Origin: Ignavibacteriales bacterium
Lineage (GTDB): Bacteria; Bacteroidota; Ignavibacteria; Ignavibacteriales; Melioribacteraceae
Length of the DNA stretch: 7,046 nucleotides
Reading direction: 5' to 3'
Assembly: GCA_020059785.1 (NCBI GenBank)
Contig: JAGVBL010000244.1
Span: 1-7,046 of the forward strand
A program made the position numbers and the translations under genes. The notes under the pieces are model-generated. The model was not told the DNA's origin and searched no databases. It saw only the letters and a program-made list of their open reading frames with translations. Shown here piece after piece: positions 5,742 through 7,046 of this stretch; within the stretch, counting starts at the first letter, position 1, and each line of letters opens with the position of its first letter.

Positions 5742-6506
5742 ATGTTAGTTATAAAAAATCTGCACGCTAATATTGAAGGTAAGGAGATTCTAAAGGGAAT
5801 CGATCTGGAAATAAAAGCGGGTGAAGTTCATGCCATTATGGGTCCCAACGGATCGGGTAAGAGTACACTTGCAAATGTTTTAGCTGGAAACGAAGGATAT
5901 GAAGTAACCGGCGGAGAAATTATTTTTGAGGGAAAGAATTTATTGGAACTCGACCCTGAAGATAGAGCCCGAGATGGTGTTTTTCTTGCATTTCAGTATC
6001 CTGTAGAAATTCCGGGTGTTAGCAATGCTACATTTTTAAAAACTGCAATCAATGAAGTAAGGAAGTATCATAATCTGCCTGAATTAACACCTAAAGAATT
6101 TCTCGAATTGATGAAAGAGAAATCAAAAATTTTAGGTATGGATGAAGCATTGATAAGCCGTTCTGTTAATGTTGGTTTTTCAGGCGGAGAAAAAAAGAGA
6201 AACGAAATATTCCAGCTTCTTATGCTTAATCCTAAACTTGCATTGTTAGACGAAACCGATTCGGGTCTTGATATCGATGCATTGAAAATCGTTTCCAACG
6301 GTGTAAATATTTTCAAAGCTAAGGACAAAGCTGTTCTGGTTGTTACACATTATCAAAGATTACTTAATTACATTCAACCGGATTTTGTTCATGTTCTCTA
6401 TAAGGGAAAGATAATTAAGTCTGGCGGTAAGGAATTAGCTCTTGAGCTTGAGGATAAAGGATACGACTGGATAAAACCTGAATTAGTTGAATCAGAGACT
6501 GTGTAA
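5742..6506 (+). CDS. sufC: Fe-S cluster assembly ATPase SufC
   Basis: This 254-residue cytosolic ABC-type ATPase powers the conformational change of the SufBC2D scaffold by ATP hydrolysis. All nucleotide-binding motifs are intact: Walker A GPNGSGKST (34-42), the Q-loop in FLAFQYPVEIPGV (81-93), the SufC-type signature FSGGEKKRNEI (146-156), Walker B LALLDETDSGLD (166-177) with E171, and the switch histidine H203 in VVTHYQRLL. The variant signature SGGEKKR, the QYPVEIPGVSN stretch and the lack of a membrane partner distinguish SufC from transporter ATPases. ATG 5742 has AAGGAG five bases upstream. The 68-base gap from sufB is AT-rich, has no gene and no convincing terminator, and sufD follows after 13 bases, so the three genes should be co-transcribed. 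Confidence 0.98.
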   Translation: MLVIKNLHANIEGKEILKGIDLEIKAGEVHAIMGPNGSGKSTLANVLAGNEGYEVTGGEIIFEGKNLLELDPEDRARDGVFLAFQYPVEIPGVSNATFLKTAINEVRKYHNLPELTPKEFLELMKEKSKILGMDEALISRSVNVGFSGGEKKRNEIFQLLMLNPKLALLDETDSGLDIDALKIVSNGVNIFKAKDKAVLVVTHYQRLLNYIQPDFVHVLYKGKIIKSGGKELALELEDKGYDWIKPELVESETV

Positions 6507-6519
6507 AGGAATCTATCGA

Positions 6520-7046
6520 ATGAAAACTATAAGTGAATTTCAAAAGACAAAAGAATGGTATCTGAACAACTTCAAATTATTTGAAGAAAAATTGAATGGT
6601 GAATCGAAAACTTTTTTGCACGATTTGCGAAAAAGTGCTCTAACTCAACTGGCGGAAACTGATTTTCCAAGTACTAAAGAAGAAGAGTGGAAGTACACCA
6701 ACGTTTCCCCAATATTAAGGCAGAATTTTATTCCGGCTGTAAATCTTGATGTCCGTTCTTCAATAAATAAAGAAGAATTAAAGAAAAATTTATTCGGAGG
6801 ATTTGATTACTATTTAATGACATTCGTAAATGGTATTTATTCAAAAGAATTAAGCGACTTACAGGAATTACCAAACGGGACTGTAGTAGAAAGTTTACGA
6901 TTGTTAATGAAAACAAATCCAGAATTGGTAAATGGTAAAATTTCGAAGTTTGTAAAAGCGGAAAACGCATTTAACCTTTTGAACAGAGCTTATTCAACTG
7001 ATGGTGCTGTTATAATTGTTAAAGATGGAGTAGTTGTAGAAAAGCC
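6520..7046 (+). CDS. sufD: Fe-S cluster assembly protein SufD (N-terminal part, cut by window edge)
   Basis: The frame is open from ATG 6520 to the right edge, giving 175 codons plus two bases of a protein that normally has about 420-450 residues. It starts MKTISEFQKTKEWYLNNFKLFEEK and carries the family stretch FPSTKEEEWKYTNVSPIL (49-66), close to the FPTxKxEEWKYT motif of SufD. FVNGIYSKELSDL (102-114) and AFNLLNRAYSTDGAVIIVKDG (150-170) follow as the beta-helix core begins. SufD pairs with SufB in the SufBC2D scaffold and is needed for iron uptake into it. The conserved C-terminal core, including the functional histidine known from E. coli SufD, is outside the window. AAAGGA at 6505-6510, overlapping the sufC stop, lies nine bases before the ATG and supports the start and tight coupling to sufC. 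Confidence 0.95.
   Translation, partial: MKTISEFQKTKEWYLNNFKLFEEKLNGESKTFLHDLRKSALTQLAETDFPSTKEEEWKYTNVSPILRQNFIPAVNLDVRSSINKEELKKNLFGGFDYYLMTFVNGIYSKELSDLQELPNGTVVESLRLLMKTNPELVNGKISKFVKAENAFNLLNRAYSTDGAVIIVKDGVVVEK

Noticed and set aside
6068..6328. Open frame on the minus strand opposite sufC
   Set aside because: It is the antisense of the sufC signature and Walker B region; its sequence is explained by constraint on sufC.
6728..6970. Open frame on the minus strand opposite sufD
   Set aside because: The plus-strand frame is clearly SufD through the window edge; the antisense frame has low-complexity leucine/isoleucine content and no start signal.

Overview
The window reads as ordinary chromosomal DNA from an AT-rich, probably anaerobic or microaerophilic bacterium. 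I lean towards the Bacteroidota/Chlorobiota/Ignavibacteriota (FCB) group. The reasons are the protein flavour, the use of an indolepyruvate:ferredoxin oxidoreductase, the mix of genes with and without a Shine-Dalgarno sequence, and three promoter-like sites that fit the Bacteroidota pattern TTG-N20-TAnnTTT(G). This placement is inference; no rRNA gene or marker search backs it.

Layout. Bases 1-877 (minus strand) are the N-terminal part of iorA, cut off by the left edge. A 170-base divergent intergenic region (878-1047) follows. It holds a perfect 7+7 inverted repeat and two promoter candidates that face and overlap each other. Then comes a plus-strand run: a PTS EIIA/PtsN-like protein (1048-1521), hisS (1539-2801), a basic protein of unknown function that starts with TTG immediately after the hisS stop (2802-3323), and an RlmB/TrmH-type rRNA 2'-O-methyltransferase (3356-4084). 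Gaps of 0-32 bases suggest one operon. After a 104-base gap carrying a promoter-like site with a dyad across it, the SUF iron-sulfur cluster operon begins: sufB (4189-5673), sufC (5742-6506) and sufD (6520 to beyond the right edge).

How the genes work together. SufB, SufC and SufD form the SufBC2D scaffold that builds Fe-S clusters. IorA-type enzymes are among the proteins that need such clusters, since their C-terminal part (outside the window) normally carries [4Fe-4S] centres. HisS and the RlmB-like enzyme both serve translation. The EIIA-like protein and the unknown basic protein sit with them in the same apparent transcript, but their roles there are unclear.

No mobile element, CRISPR array, tRNA or rRNA was seen. 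I found no clearly novel system. The points most worth a second look are the TTG-started orphan gene, the face-to-face promoter arrangement between iorA and the EIIA gene, and the dyad over the likely sufB promoter.
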